NCBI GenBank assembly: GCA_016869175.1
Contig: VGEV01000020.1
Location: forward strand, 1-35,393
Reading direction: 5' to 3'
DNA: 35,393 nt
DNA from: Alphaproteobacteria bacterium
Lineage (GTDB): Bacteria; Pseudomonadota; Alphaproteobacteria; GCA-2731375
The position numbers were made by a program, and so were the translations under genes. Position 1 is the stretch's first letter, and each line of letters starts with the position of its first letter. Shown here piece after piece: positions 28,344 to 35,393 of the stretch. The notes under the pieces were generated by a model, which worked only from the letters and a program-made list of their open reading frames with translations, ran no database searches and was not told the origin of the DNA.

Positions 28344-28407
28344 CGCGGGACCGCCCGGGCGGACCAGTGGTCCGCGCCGGCTGTAGCGCGTTGCGCGAAG
28401 AGGAAGC

Positions 28408-29757
28408 ATGTTCGAGGGCCTGAGCGGCCGGCTTGGCGAGGTCTTGCAGCGCCTGACCCGGCGGGGCGCGCTGAGCGAAGGCGACGTGGCGGCGGCGATG
28501 CGCGAGGTGCGCGTCGCGCTGCTCGAGGCCGACGTCGCCCTGCCGGTGGTCAAGGGCTTCATCGAGCGGGTCAGCGAGAAGGCGGTCGGGCAGGCGGTGC
28601 TGCGCTCGGTTTCGCCCGGCCAGATGGTCATCAAGCTGGTGCATGACGAGCTGCTGGCCATGCTGGGCGGCAGCAGCGCCGAGCTCAACCTGGCGGCGGC
28701 GCCACCGGTCGCGGTGTTGATGGTGGGCCTGCAAGGCTCGGGCAAGACCACGACCACGGCGAAGCTCGCCAAACGGTTGACCGAACGGGACAACAAGCGG
28801 GTGCTGATGGCCTCGCTCGATACCCGGCGGCCGGCCGCCATGGAGCAATTGGCGACGCTTGGCCAGCAGTCGGGCGTCGCCACCCTGCCGATCGTCGCCG
28901 GGCAAGCCCCGGTCGACATCGCCAAGCGCGCCCTGCAGGCCGCCCGGCTGCAGGGCTACGACGTGGTACTGTTGGACACCGCCGGCCGCCAGCATGTGGA
29001 CCAGGGCCTGATGGCCGAGGTGGCGGACGTCAAGGCGGCGGCGCAGCCGTTCGAGACACTGCTGGTGGCCGATGCCCTGACCGGCCAGGACGCGGTCAAC
29101 CTGGCCACGCATTTTCACGAGCGGGTCGGGCTTACCGGCATCGTGCTGACCCGGCTGGACGGCGATGGCCGGGGTGGCGCGGCGCTGTCGATGCGCGCGA
29201 TGACCGACCTGCCGATCAAGCTGATCGGCGTTGGCGAGCGGCTGGACGCGCTGGAGCCGTTCCACCCGGACCGCATCGCCGGCCGCATCCTGGGCATGGG
29301 CGATGTCGTGAGCCTGGTCGAGCGCGCGGCAGAGACCATCGAGAAGGACGATGCCGAACGGCTTGCCAAGAAGGTGCAGAAGGGCCAGTTCGATCTGCAG
29401 GATCTGCTGGGCCAGCTCCGCCAGATCAAGAAGATGGGCGGCTTGGAAGGCCTGATGGGCATGCTGCCGGGGGTGCAGCAGCTCAAGGACAAGATGGCCG
29501 ACGCCAAGCTCGACCCGCGCGTGTTGAAGCGGCAAGAGGCGATCATCCTGTCGATGACGCCCGCCGAACGGCGCGACCCGCGGGTGATCCATGCCTCGCG
29601 CAAGCGGCGCATCGCGGCCGGCTCATGCACCGAGGTGCACGAGGTCAACAAGCTGCTGAAACAGCACCAGCAGATGCAGACCATGATGAAACGGGTGCAG
29701 AAGCTGGGTAAGACGGGCATGCTGCGCCAGGGCATCGCCGGCCTGATGGGCCGCTAG
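28408..29757 (+). CDS. ffh: Signal recognition particle protein Ffh
   Basis: 449 aa SRP54-type GTPase that binds 4.5S RNA and signal sequences and delivers nascent membrane proteins to FtsY. N domain about residues 1-95; G domain with GLQGSGKTTTTAKL (residues 108-120), DTRRPAA where many bacteria have DVYRPAA, DTAGR and TRLDGDGRGG. The methionine-rich M domain begins near GLEGLMGMLPG and holds the RNA-binding SRKRRIAAGS, followed by C-T where E. coli has GCGM and most others GSG. The ATG follows GAAGAGG. It is the first gene of ffh-rpsP-rimM-trmD-rplS. Identity is certain. Confidence 0.98.
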   Translation: MFEGLSGRLGEVLQRLTRRGALSEGDVAAAMREVRVALLEADVALPVVKGFIERVSEKAVGQAVLRSVSPGQMVIKLVHDELLAMLGGSSAELNLAAAPPVAVLMVGLQGSGKTTTTAKLAKRLTERDNKRVLMASLDTRRPAAMEQLATLGQQSGVATLPIVAGQAPVDIAKRALQAARLQGYDVVLLDTAGRQHVDQGLMAEVADVKAAAQPFETLLVADALTGQDAVNLATHFHERVGLTGIVLTRLDGDGRGGAALSMRAMTDLPIKLIGVGERLDALEPFHPDRIAGRILGMGDVVSLVERAAETIEKDDAERLAKKVQKGQFDLQDLLGQLRQIKKMGGLEGLMGMLPGVQQLKDKMADAKLDPRVLKRQEAIILSMTPAERRDPRVIHASRKRRIAAGSCTEVHEVNKLLKQHQQMQTMMKRVQKLGKTGMLRQGIAGLMGR

Positions 29758-29799
29758 GCGGGCGCAAGGGCAAACAGTCGAGCAGCGGATGGAAGCAAG

Positions 29800-30162
29800 A
29801 TGGGCGTGAAGATCAGGCTGGCGCGCGGCGGGGCCAAGAAGCAGGCGCATTACAACATCATCGTGTCGCCCTCGCGCACGCCGCGCGATGGCCGCTTCAT
29901 CGAGAAGATCGGCACCTATGATCCGACCCTGCCGAGCGAGCATGCCGGGCGGCTGAAGCTCGACTTGGAGCGGACCAAGTATTGGCTGGGTTGCGGGGCC
30001 GAGCCGACCGATCGGGTCAAGCGCTTCCTGGCGGCCGCCGGCGTGCTGCAGCGCGAGCCGCGCGCCTATCCGCAGAAGGGCAAGCCGAAGGCCAAGGCGC
30101 AGGCTCGCCTGAAGGGCGCCGCGGAGGCCAAGGCTGGCACCGAGGCGAGCCCGGGCGCCTGA
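29800..30162 (+). CDS. rpsP: 30S ribosomal protein S16
   Basis: 120 aa. The conserved core is IRLARGGAKKQAHYNIIVSP, RDGRFIEKIGTYDP and a later YWLGCGAEPTDRVKRFL; the lysine- and alanine-rich tail (KGKPKAKAQARLKGAAEAKA) is the C-terminal extension common in alphaproteobacterial S16. It assembles early into the 30S body. It lies 42 bases after ffh and 34 before rimM, in the conserved order. Confidence 0.98.
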   Translation: MGVKIRLARGGAKKQAHYNIIVSPSRTPRDGRFIEKIGTYDPTLPSEHAGRLKLDLERTKYWLGCGAEPTDRVKRFLAAAGVLQREPRAYPQKGKPKAKAQARLKGAAEAKAGTEASPGA

Positions 30163-30196
30163 CCGGCGAAGGCCGCCCGGCAATGCGGGAGCGGGC

Positions 30197-30718
30197 ATGG
30201 CCGACAAGCGTATTCTGCTGGGCCGCGTGCTGGGCGCGCATGGTGTGCGCGGCCTCGTTCGGCTGACCAGCTTCACCGCCGAGCCGGAGGCGATCGCCCG
30301 CTACGAGACGCTGACCGACGACCAGGGCTGTCGGCGCCGCATCCGTCTGCGCGGCCGGGTCAAGGACGGCCTGCTGGCGGCGCTGGAGGGGATCGAGGAC
30401 CGCGCCGCGGCGGAGGCGCTGAAGGGCCTGGGGCTCTATGTCGAGCGCTCGGCGCTGCCTCAGCCGGCCGACGACGAATATTATCTGGCCGACCTGATCG
30501 GTCTGGTCGCGCGCGATCCCCAAGGGCGCGGACTCGGCCGGATCGTCGCGGTGCCGAACCACGGTGCCGGGGACCTGTTGGAACTGGCGCCCCGGGCCGG
30601 TGGGCCCACCCTGCTGCTGCCGTTCGACAAGGCCACGGTGCCGCGCTTGGCCATCGCCGAGGGCTGGCTGGAGATCGTGCTGCCGCCCGAGCAGGCGGAA
30701 GATCGGGAACCAACATAG
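30197..30718 (+). CDS. rimM: Ribosome maturation factor RimM
   Basis: 173 aa 16S rRNA-processing/30S-maturation factor that binds S19. The N-terminal RimM domain starts [18 protein letters not shown] and the C-terminal PRC-barrel part contains [17 protein letters not shown] and [10 protein letters not shown]. Length is normal. It lies between rpsP and trmD in the conserved order, five bases before trmD. Confidence 0.97.
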   Translation: MADKRILLGRVLGAHGVRGLVRLTSFTAEPEAIARYETLTDDQGCRRRIRLRGRVKDGLLAALEGIEDRAAAEALKGLGLYVERSALPQPADDEYYLADLIGLVARDPQGRGLGRIVAVPNHGAGDLLELAPRAGGPTLLLPFDKATVPRLAIAEGWLEIVLPPEQAEDREPT

Positions 30719-30723
30719 CCGCC

Positions 30724-31458
30724 ATGCCTTGGACCGCTCTGGTGCTGACCCTGTTCCCGGAGATGTTTCCTGGGCCGCTTGGCCACAGCCTAGCCGGGCG
30801 CGCCCGCGCGCAGGGGCTTTGGTGGCTGGAAACGGTGGACATTCGCGCCTTCGCGCGCGATAAACACCGTTCCGTCGACGATACCCCGTTCGGCGGCGGT
30901 CCCGGCATGGTCATGCGGCCCGATGTCGTCGCTTTGGCGATTGACGGGGTGCGCGAACGGCCTGGGATGGCAGCGCTGCCGCTGCTTTATCTCAGCCCGC
31001 GCGGCCGGCGGCTGACGCAAAGCCGGGTGCGGGAATTGGCGGCGGGCGCTGGCATCGTGGTGCTGTGCGGCCGGTTCGAGGGGATTGACGAGCGGGTGTT
31101 GGAGGCCCGGCGGGTGGAGGAGCTGAGCCTGGGCGATTTCGTGCTATCGGGGGGCGAGCCGGCGGCGATCTGCCTGATCGATGCGGCGGTCAGGCTGTTG
31201 CCCGGCGTGGTGGGCGACCCGCAGGCATTGTGCGAGGAGAGTTTCGCGGGCGACCTCTTGGAGTATCCACATTATACCCGGCCGCAGACCTGGGAAGGCC
31301 GGTCGGTGCCCGAGGCGCTGCTGTCGGGCCATCACGAGCGGATCCGGGCATGGCGGCGGCAGCGGGCGGAAGACTTGACGAAGGCACGGCGGCCGGATCT
31401 ATGGCGGCGTCATCTGGCGGGCGAGGCAAGGCGAGGATCGGACGATGAACCTGCTTGA
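30724..31458 (+). CDS. trmD: tRNA (guanine(37)-N1)-methyltransferase TrmD
   Basis: 244 aa SPOUT-fold enzyme that makes m1G37 next to the anticodon and prevents frameshifting. Landmarks are [28 protein letters not shown], the knot region [23 protein letters not shown] and [18 protein letters not shown]. The C-terminal end overlaps the start of rplS by 14 bases. Identity is certain from sequence and order. Confidence 0.98.
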   Translation: MPWTALVLTLFPEMFPGPLGHSLAGRARAQGLWWLETVDIRAFARDKHRSVDDTPFGGGPGMVMRPDVVALAIDGVRERPGMAALPLLYLSPRGRRLTQSRVRELAAGAGIVVLCGRFEGIDERVLEARRVEELSLGDFVLSGGEPAAICLIDAAVRLLPGVVGDPQALCEESFAGDLLEYPHYTRPQTWEGRSVPEALLSGHHERIRAWRRQRAEDLTKARRPDLWRRHLAGEARRGSDDEPA

Positions 31459-31849
31459 GAAGTTCGAAAAGGACCAGGTGGCGAAGCTCTCCGTCGGTCG
31501 CAGCACGCCCGATTTCGGTCCGGGCGATACGCTGAAGGTCAACGTCAAGGTGGTGGAAGGCAACCGCGAACGGGTGCAGGCGTTCGAGGGGGTGTGCATC
31601 GCGCTGAAGCGGCGTGGCCTCAATTCCTCGTTCACCGTGCGCAAGATCAGCTACGGCGAGGGGGTGGAGCGGGTCTTTCCGCTGCATTCGCCGCGGATCG
31701 AGTCGATCGAGGTGGTGCGTCGCGGCAAGGTCCGGCGGGCCAAGCTGTATTATCTGCGCGGCCGCACCGGCAAGGCCGCGCGCATCGTCGAGCGGACCGA
31801 ACGCCGGCAGGCTGCGTCGGCGGCCGGGCCCACCGATGGGGCGAAGTAA
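31445..31849 (+). CDS. rplS: 50S ribosomal protein L19
   Basis: 134 aa. It has [43 protein letters not shown] and [20 protein letters not shown], all standard for L19, with [17 protein letters not shown] near the end. It sits at the interface of the subunits. The ATG at 31445 lies within the end of trmD, so translation may be coupled. Confidence 0.98.
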   Translation: MNLLEKFEKDQVAKLSVGRSTPDFGPGDTLKVNVKVVEGNRERVQAFEGVCIALKRRGLNSSFTVRKISYGEGVERVFPLHSPRIESIEVVRRGKVRRAKLYYLRGRTGKAARIVERTERRQAASAAGPTDGAK

Positions 31850-31853
31850 GCGG

Positions 31854-31872
31854 CCGGCGGTCCCGCCGCCGG
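31854..31872 (+). terminator. GC-rich hairpin between rplS and leuC
   Basis: CCGGCGG and CCGCCGG form a perfect seven-base stem around a five-base loop, directly after the rplS stop. No T-run follows, so full termination is doubtful; partial termination or mRNA-end protection between the ribosomal and leucine genes is as likely. Confidence 0.35.
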
Positions 31873-31906
31873 TCGGGGCGGCCTGCTTAGGTTAGGGGGA
31901 AGGGCG

Positions 31907-33319
31907 ATGGCTGGGCCACGCACGCTGTACGACAAGATTTGGGAAAGGCACGTCGTGCACGAGGATGCCGACGGCACCACGGTGCTCTACATCGACCGGC
32001 ACCTGACGCACGAAGTGACCAGCCCGCAGGGCTTCGAGGGTTTGCGGCAGGCCGGCCGGCGGGTGCGCCGGCCCGATGCCACGTTGGCCGTTGCCGACCA
32101 TAACGTGCCGACCACCGACCGTTCGCAAGGCATCACCGACCCGGAAAACGCATTGCAGGTGGTGACGCTTGAGAAGAACGTCAAGGAGTTCGGCATCGAA
32201 TACTTCGGCATGCAGGATATCCGGCAGGGCATCGTGCATGTGATCGGTCCGGAACAAGGCTTCACCCTGCCAGGAACCACTATCGTCTGCGGCGACAGCC
32301 ATACCGCGACGCATGGCGCGTTCGGCGCGCTGGCCTTCGGCATCGGCTCGTCCGAGGTCGAGCACGTGCTGGCCACCCAGACGCTGTTGCAGAAGCGCTC
32401 GAAGAACATGCGCGTGGCGGTCGAAGGGGCGCTGCCGTTCGGCTGCTCGGCCAAGGACATCATTCTGCACCTGATCGGCCGCATCGGCATCGCCGGCGGC
32501 GTCGGCCACGTCATCGAGTATATGGGTTCGACCATCCGGGCCTTGAGCATGGAAGGCCGCATGACGGTCTCGAACATGTCGATCGAGGCAGGGGCCAGGG
32601 CCGGCCTGATCGCGCCGGACGAGGTGACCTATGATTATCTGAAGGGCCGGCCGATGGCGCCCAAGGCCGGCGCCTGGGAGCAGGCCCTGGCCTATTGGAA
32701 ATCCCTGCCGAGCGATTCCGGCGCCAAATTCGATAGCGCGCTCGCCATCGACGCCGGCACGCTGGAGCCGCACGTCACCTGGGGCACCAATCCCGAGCAG
32801 GTATTACCGATCAGCGGCCGCGTGCCCGACCCTGCAGCGCAAAAGGATCCCGATCAGCGCGGCTTTGTCGAGCGTGCGCTCCATTACATGGGGTTGCAGC
32901 CGGGCCAGCCGCTGGTCGGGCTGAAGATCGACCGCGTGTTCATCGGCAGCTGCACCAACGGCCGTATCGAGGATTTCCGCGAGGCGGCCAAGTTGCTGAA
33001 GGGGCGCAAGATCGCCGCCCATGTCGGCGCCCTGGCGGTGCCGGGTTCCGGCCTGGTCAAGGAGCAGGCGGAGCGCGAGGGCCTGGACAAGATCTTCAAG
33101 GAGGCGGGGTTCGAATGGCGCGAGCCCGGCTGTTCGATGTGTCTGGGCATGAACGCCGATCGGATTGGCCCCGGCGAGCGTTGCGCCTCGACCTCCAATC
33201 GCAATTTCGAGGGCCGCCAGGGGCGCGGCGGCCGCACCCATCTGGTCAGCCCGGCGATGGCTGCCGCCGCGGCGGTGGCCGGGCAGCTGGCCGATATACG
33301 GCAGATGGCCAAGGGCTAG
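31907..33319 (+). CDS. leuC: 3-isopropylmalate dehydratase large subunit
   Basis: 470 aa aconitase-family subunit that, with LeuD, isomerises 2-isopropylmalate to 3-isopropylmalate in leucine synthesis. The [4Fe-4S] ligands are visible as Cys349 in FIGSCTNGR and Cys409/Cys412 in GCSMCLGMN. Other landmarks are [11 protein letters not shown] at the start and [14 protein letters not shown]. The ATG follows a purine-rich GGGGGAAGGG. It is four bases upstream of leuD. Confidence 0.98.
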   Translation: MAGPRTLYDKIWERHVVHEDADGTTVLYIDRHLTHEVTSPQGFEGLRQAGRRVRRPDATLAVADHNVPTTDRSQGITDPENALQVVTLEKNVKEFGIEYFGMQDIRQGIVHVIGPEQGFTLPGTTIVCGDSHTATHGAFGALAFGIGSSEVEHVLATQTLLQKRSKNMRVAVEGALPFGCSAKDIILHLIGRIGIAGGVGHVIEYMGSTIRALSMEGRMTVSNMSIEAGARAGLIAPDEVTYDYLKGRPMAPKAGAWEQALAYWKSLPSDSGAKFDSALAIDAGTLEPHVTWGTNPEQVLPISGRVPDPAAQKDPDQRGFVERALHYMGLQPGQPLVGLKIDRVFIGSCTNGRIEDFREAAKLLKGRKIAAHVGALAVPGSGLVKEQAEREGLDKIFKEAGFEWREPGCSMCLGMNADRIGPGERCASTSNRNFEGRQGRGGRTHLVSPAMAAAAAVAGQLADIRQMAKG

Positions 33320-33323
33320 GACG

Positions 33324-33950
33324 ATGCAGAAATTCACCACCCTGACCGGCGTCGCCGCACCGATGCGGCGCATCAACGTCGATACCGACCAGATCATCCC
33401 CAAACAGTTCCTCAAGGGCATCGACCGCAAGGGCCTGGGCAAGAGCCTGTTCAACGACTGGCGCTACAACCCCGACGGTAGCGAGAAGCCGGACTTCGTG
33501 CTGAACCAGCCGCAATACCGCAAGGCGAGGGTTCTGGTGGCCGGCGACAATTTCGGCTGCGGCTCCAGCCGCGAGCACGCGCCCTGGGCGCTCAGCGATT
33601 TTGGCATCCGCTGCGTCATCTCAACCAGCTTCGCCGACATCTTCTTCAACAACTGCTTCAAGAACGGCGTGCTGCCAATCCGCGTCGCGCCGGAGGAGCT
33701 GGAGGCGCTGATGCAGGATGCCGAGAAGGGCGCCAACGCGGCGCTCGCCATCGACCTGGAAAAGCAGACGATCGCCCGGCCCGATGGCGGCGTTATCCAT
33801 TTCCAGGTCGATCCGTTCCGCAAGCACAGCCTGCTGAATGGCCTGGACGACATCGGGCAGACGATGCAGCACAAGCCCAAGATCGACAATTTCGAGGGCA
33901 AGCAACGCGGCCAGCAGCCCTGGCTTTATCGCGGCCCCGGCGCCGCCTGA
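33324..33950 (+). CDS. leuD: 3-isopropylmalate dehydratase small subunit
   Basis: 208 aa swivel-domain partner of LeuC. It contains [30 protein letters not shown] and [17 protein letters not shown]. The ATG at 33324, four bases after the leuC stop, gives the standard N-terminus [14 protein letters not shown]; the frame extends upstream into leuC but has no coding support there. Confidence 0.98.
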   Translation: MQKFTTLTGVAAPMRRINVDTDQIIPKQFLKGIDRKGLGKSLFNDWRYNPDGSEKPDFVLNQPQYRKARVLVAGDNFGCGSSREHAPWALSDFGIRCVISTSFADIFFNNCFKNGVLPIRVAPEELEALMQDAEKGANAALAIDLEKQTIARPDGGVIHFQVDPFRKHSLLNGLDDIGQTMQHKPKIDNFEGKQRGQQPWLYRGPGAA

Positions 33951-33955
33951 CCGAT

Positions 33956-34023
33956 TGCCCTCAGCCTGCGGCCCGGCGGGAATCTCCCTCCCCAGGCGAG
34001 CGACCCAGGGCGGGGTGAGGGCA
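33956..34023. repeat. Inverted repeat filling the leuD-leuB gap
   Basis: TGCCCTCA and TGAGGGCA are perfect inverted copies bounding most of the 115-base leuD-leuB gap, with a C-rich and a G-rich tract inside that could extend the pairing. It resembles the REP-like palindromes found between genes in many high-GC proteobacteria. It could limit read-through or stabilise the leuCD message; no T-run is present. Confidence 0.45.
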
Positions 34024-34065
34024 GCGCGGTGCAACCTCAACAAGCGCGCAACCGGAGTGTCGAAC

Positions 34066-35178
34066 ATGGCCGCCAACAAGCGTCTTCTGGTATTGCCGGG
34101 CGACGGCATCGGCCCGGAAGTGATGCGGGAAGCCAGGCGGGTCGTCGATTGGCTGGACAAGCGCCGCGCCGTCAGCTTCGCCATCGAGGAGGGCCTGTGC
34201 GGCGGCGCCTCGCTCGACAAGCACGGCACGCCGTTGACCGACGAGACGCTGGAACGCGCCAAGGCGGCCGACGCGGTGCTGTTCGGCTCGGTCGGCGGTC
34301 CCAAATGGGACAGCCTGCCGTTCGACAAAAAGCCCGAGCGCGGCCTCTTGCGCCTGCGCAAGGAGATGGACCTGTTCGCCAACCTGCGACCGGCGGTGTG
34401 TTTCGATGCGCTGGCCGACGCCTCCTCGCTGAAGCCCGAACTGGTGCGCGGCCTCGATGTCATGATCGTGCGCGAGCTGACCTCCGGCATCTATTTCGGC
34501 CAGCCGCGCGGGATCGAGACCCTGCCGAACGGCCAGCGCCGGGGCTACAACACGCAGAGCTATACAACCGAGGAAATCCGCCGCGTGGTGCGGGTGGCCT
34601 GCGAACTGGCGCGGAAGCGGAACAAGCGCGTCACCTCGGTCGAAAAAGCCAATGTCATGGAATCGGGCGTGCTGTGGCGCGAGGAGGCGCAGAAACTGCG
34701 CGACGCCGAGTTCCCCGAGATCGAACTCAGCCACATGTATGCCGACAACTGCGCCATGCAGCTCGTGCGCAACCCCAAGCAGTTCGACGTGATCGTCGCC
34801 GACAACCTGTTCGGCGACATCCTGTCGGACGCGGCGGCGATGCTGACCGGCTCGCTCGGCATGCTGCCCTCGGCCTCGCTCGGCGCCATCGACGCCAGCG
34901 GCCGGCGCCCGGCGCTGTACGAGCCGGTGCACGGCTCGGCCCCCGACATCGCCGGCCAGAACCTCGCCAACCCGATCGCCATGCTGCTCAGCTTGGCGAT
35001 GACGCTGCGCTATTCCTTCGATCTGCTTGAGGACGCCAGGCTGATCGAGACGGCGGTCAAGCGCGTGCTGGACGGCGGCGCCCGCACCGGCGACATCATG
35101 CAGCCGGGCAAGGCCAAGGTCTCGACCTCCGTCATGGGCGAAATGATCGTGCGCGAACTGGACAATCTCGCGGCCTAG
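34066..35178 (+). CDS. leuB: 3-isopropylmalate dehydrogenase
   Basis: 370 aa, the usual length. It oxidatively decarboxylates 3-isopropylmalate with NAD+ to give the precursor of leucine. Landmarks are [58 protein letters not shown] and [14 protein letters not shown]. The start at 34066, nine bases after GGAG, is preferred over longer forms that run into leuD. It completes leuC-leuD-leuB. The gene that usually follows in related genomes (asd) is not seen; an insertion-sequence start is found instead. Confidence 0.98.
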   Translation: MAANKRLLVLPGDGIGPEVMREARRVVDWLDKRRAVSFAIEEGLCGGASLDKHGTPLTDETLERAKAADAVLFGSVGGPKWDSLPFDKKPERGLLRLRKEMDLFANLRPAVCFDALADASSLKPELVRGLDVMIVRELTSGIYFGQPRGIETLPNGQRRGYNTQSYTTEEIRRVVRVACELARKRNKRVTSVEKANVMESGVLWREEAQKLRDAEFPEIELSHMYADNCAMQLVRNPKQFDVIVADNLFGDILSDAAAMLTGSLGMLPSASLGAIDASGRRPALYEPVHGSAPDIAGQNLANPIAMLLSLAMTLRYSFDLLEDARLIETAVKRVLDGGARTGDIMQPGKAKVSTSVMGEMIVRELDNLAA

Positions 35179-35279
35179 CGCGGCGTCCGATCAGAGGGAA
35201 GCGCTCAGCGATCCATCGGATCGGCGCCGACCGCGCCGCGGTCACGGTCGCAGCGCAAGGGCTTGCGGACACCTCGAGA

Positions 35280-35324
35280 ACCTCTGGCGTTGAGGGTCGC
35301 GGGTTGATTCTCTGACCTCTGGCG
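35280..35324. repeat. Direct repeat near the presumed IS end
   Basis: ACCTCTGGCG occurs at 35280-35289 and again at 35315-35324, just before the transposase start. It may belong to the terminal region of the insertion sequence that runs off the right edge. The exact left end and target duplication could not be located. The rest of 35179-35340 shows no gene. Confidence 0.35.
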
Positions 35325-35340
35325 ATGGCCGGAGGCGGGG

Positions 35341-35393
35341 ATGGCGGGACAGGCTGGTTTCTTCGACACGGACGAGCGGCCGGCGTGGCTGTC
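35341..35393 (+). CDS. Transposase N-terminus, IS5/IS1182-like (partial, runs off the right edge)
   Basis: Only 17 full codons and part of another are visible: MAGQAGFFDTDERPAWL. This matches the start of the IS5/IS1182-like transposases that begin M.GQ.GFFD.D.R...LS, and GGAGG stands about six bases before the ATG. The catalytic part is outside the window, so intactness cannot be judged. The assignment rests on a short stretch recognised from memory. Confidence 0.6.
   Translation, partial: MAGQAGFFDTDERPAWL

Noticed and set aside
27997-29592. A 531-codon minus-strand frame across ffh
   Set aside because: Antisense to the certain ffh gene; no domain seen.
31854-31872. A strong intrinsic terminator after rplS
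   Set aside because: The stem is perfect but there is no T-run, so it is listed only as a weak hairpin call.

Overview
High-GC, densely coding DNA. The run ffh-rpsP-rimM-trmD-rplS-leuC-leuD-leuB at the right end is a gene order typical of Alphaproteobacteria, perhaps Rhodospirillales or a neighbour; the genus cannot be fixed from the window. No tRNA, rRNA or CRISPR was seen.

Layout. (1) 1-9255, minus strand: one probable operon, hyuB-hyuA followed by a dipeptide-type ABC transporter (binding protein, two permeases, two ATPases; the last ATPase runs off the left edge). (2) 9687-13495, plus strand: a second hyuA-hyuB pair with visibly different codon use, followed by a broken IS21-type transposase fragment and an amidase (13825-15102). 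(3) 15112-20031: a TRAP carboxylate transporter (dctP-dctQ-dctM) bracketed by two paralogous alpha/beta hydrolases; the left one has Ala where the catalytic Ser should be. (4) 20050-23849, minus strand: a third hyuA-hyuB pair, cotranscribed with the intact hydrolase. (5) 24100-26088, plus strand: divergent from pair 3, a third alpha/beta hydrolase and a luciferase-like flavin monooxygenase. (6) 26206-28066, minus strand: a YghU-type glutathione transferase and an HSL-type esterase. (7) 28408-35178, plus strand: the housekeeping block, with a short-chain-dehydrogenase fragment just before it and the start of an IS transposase just after it.

How the genes may work together. HyuA/HyuB proteins belong to the ATP-dependent hydantoinase / 5-oxoprolinase / caprolactamase / acetone carboxylase superfamily. 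Three pairs, an amidase, several esterase-like hydrolases, a flavin monooxygenase and two uptake systems (peptide-like ABC, carboxylate-like TRAP) suggest a catabolic region for cyclic amides, lactams or related compounds. The substrate is not readable from sequence, and no transcription factor is encoded in the window. The strongest oddities are the nucleophile-less hydrolase paralogue, the three independently arranged hyuAB pairs, and the degenerate or mobile fragments at the module borders.
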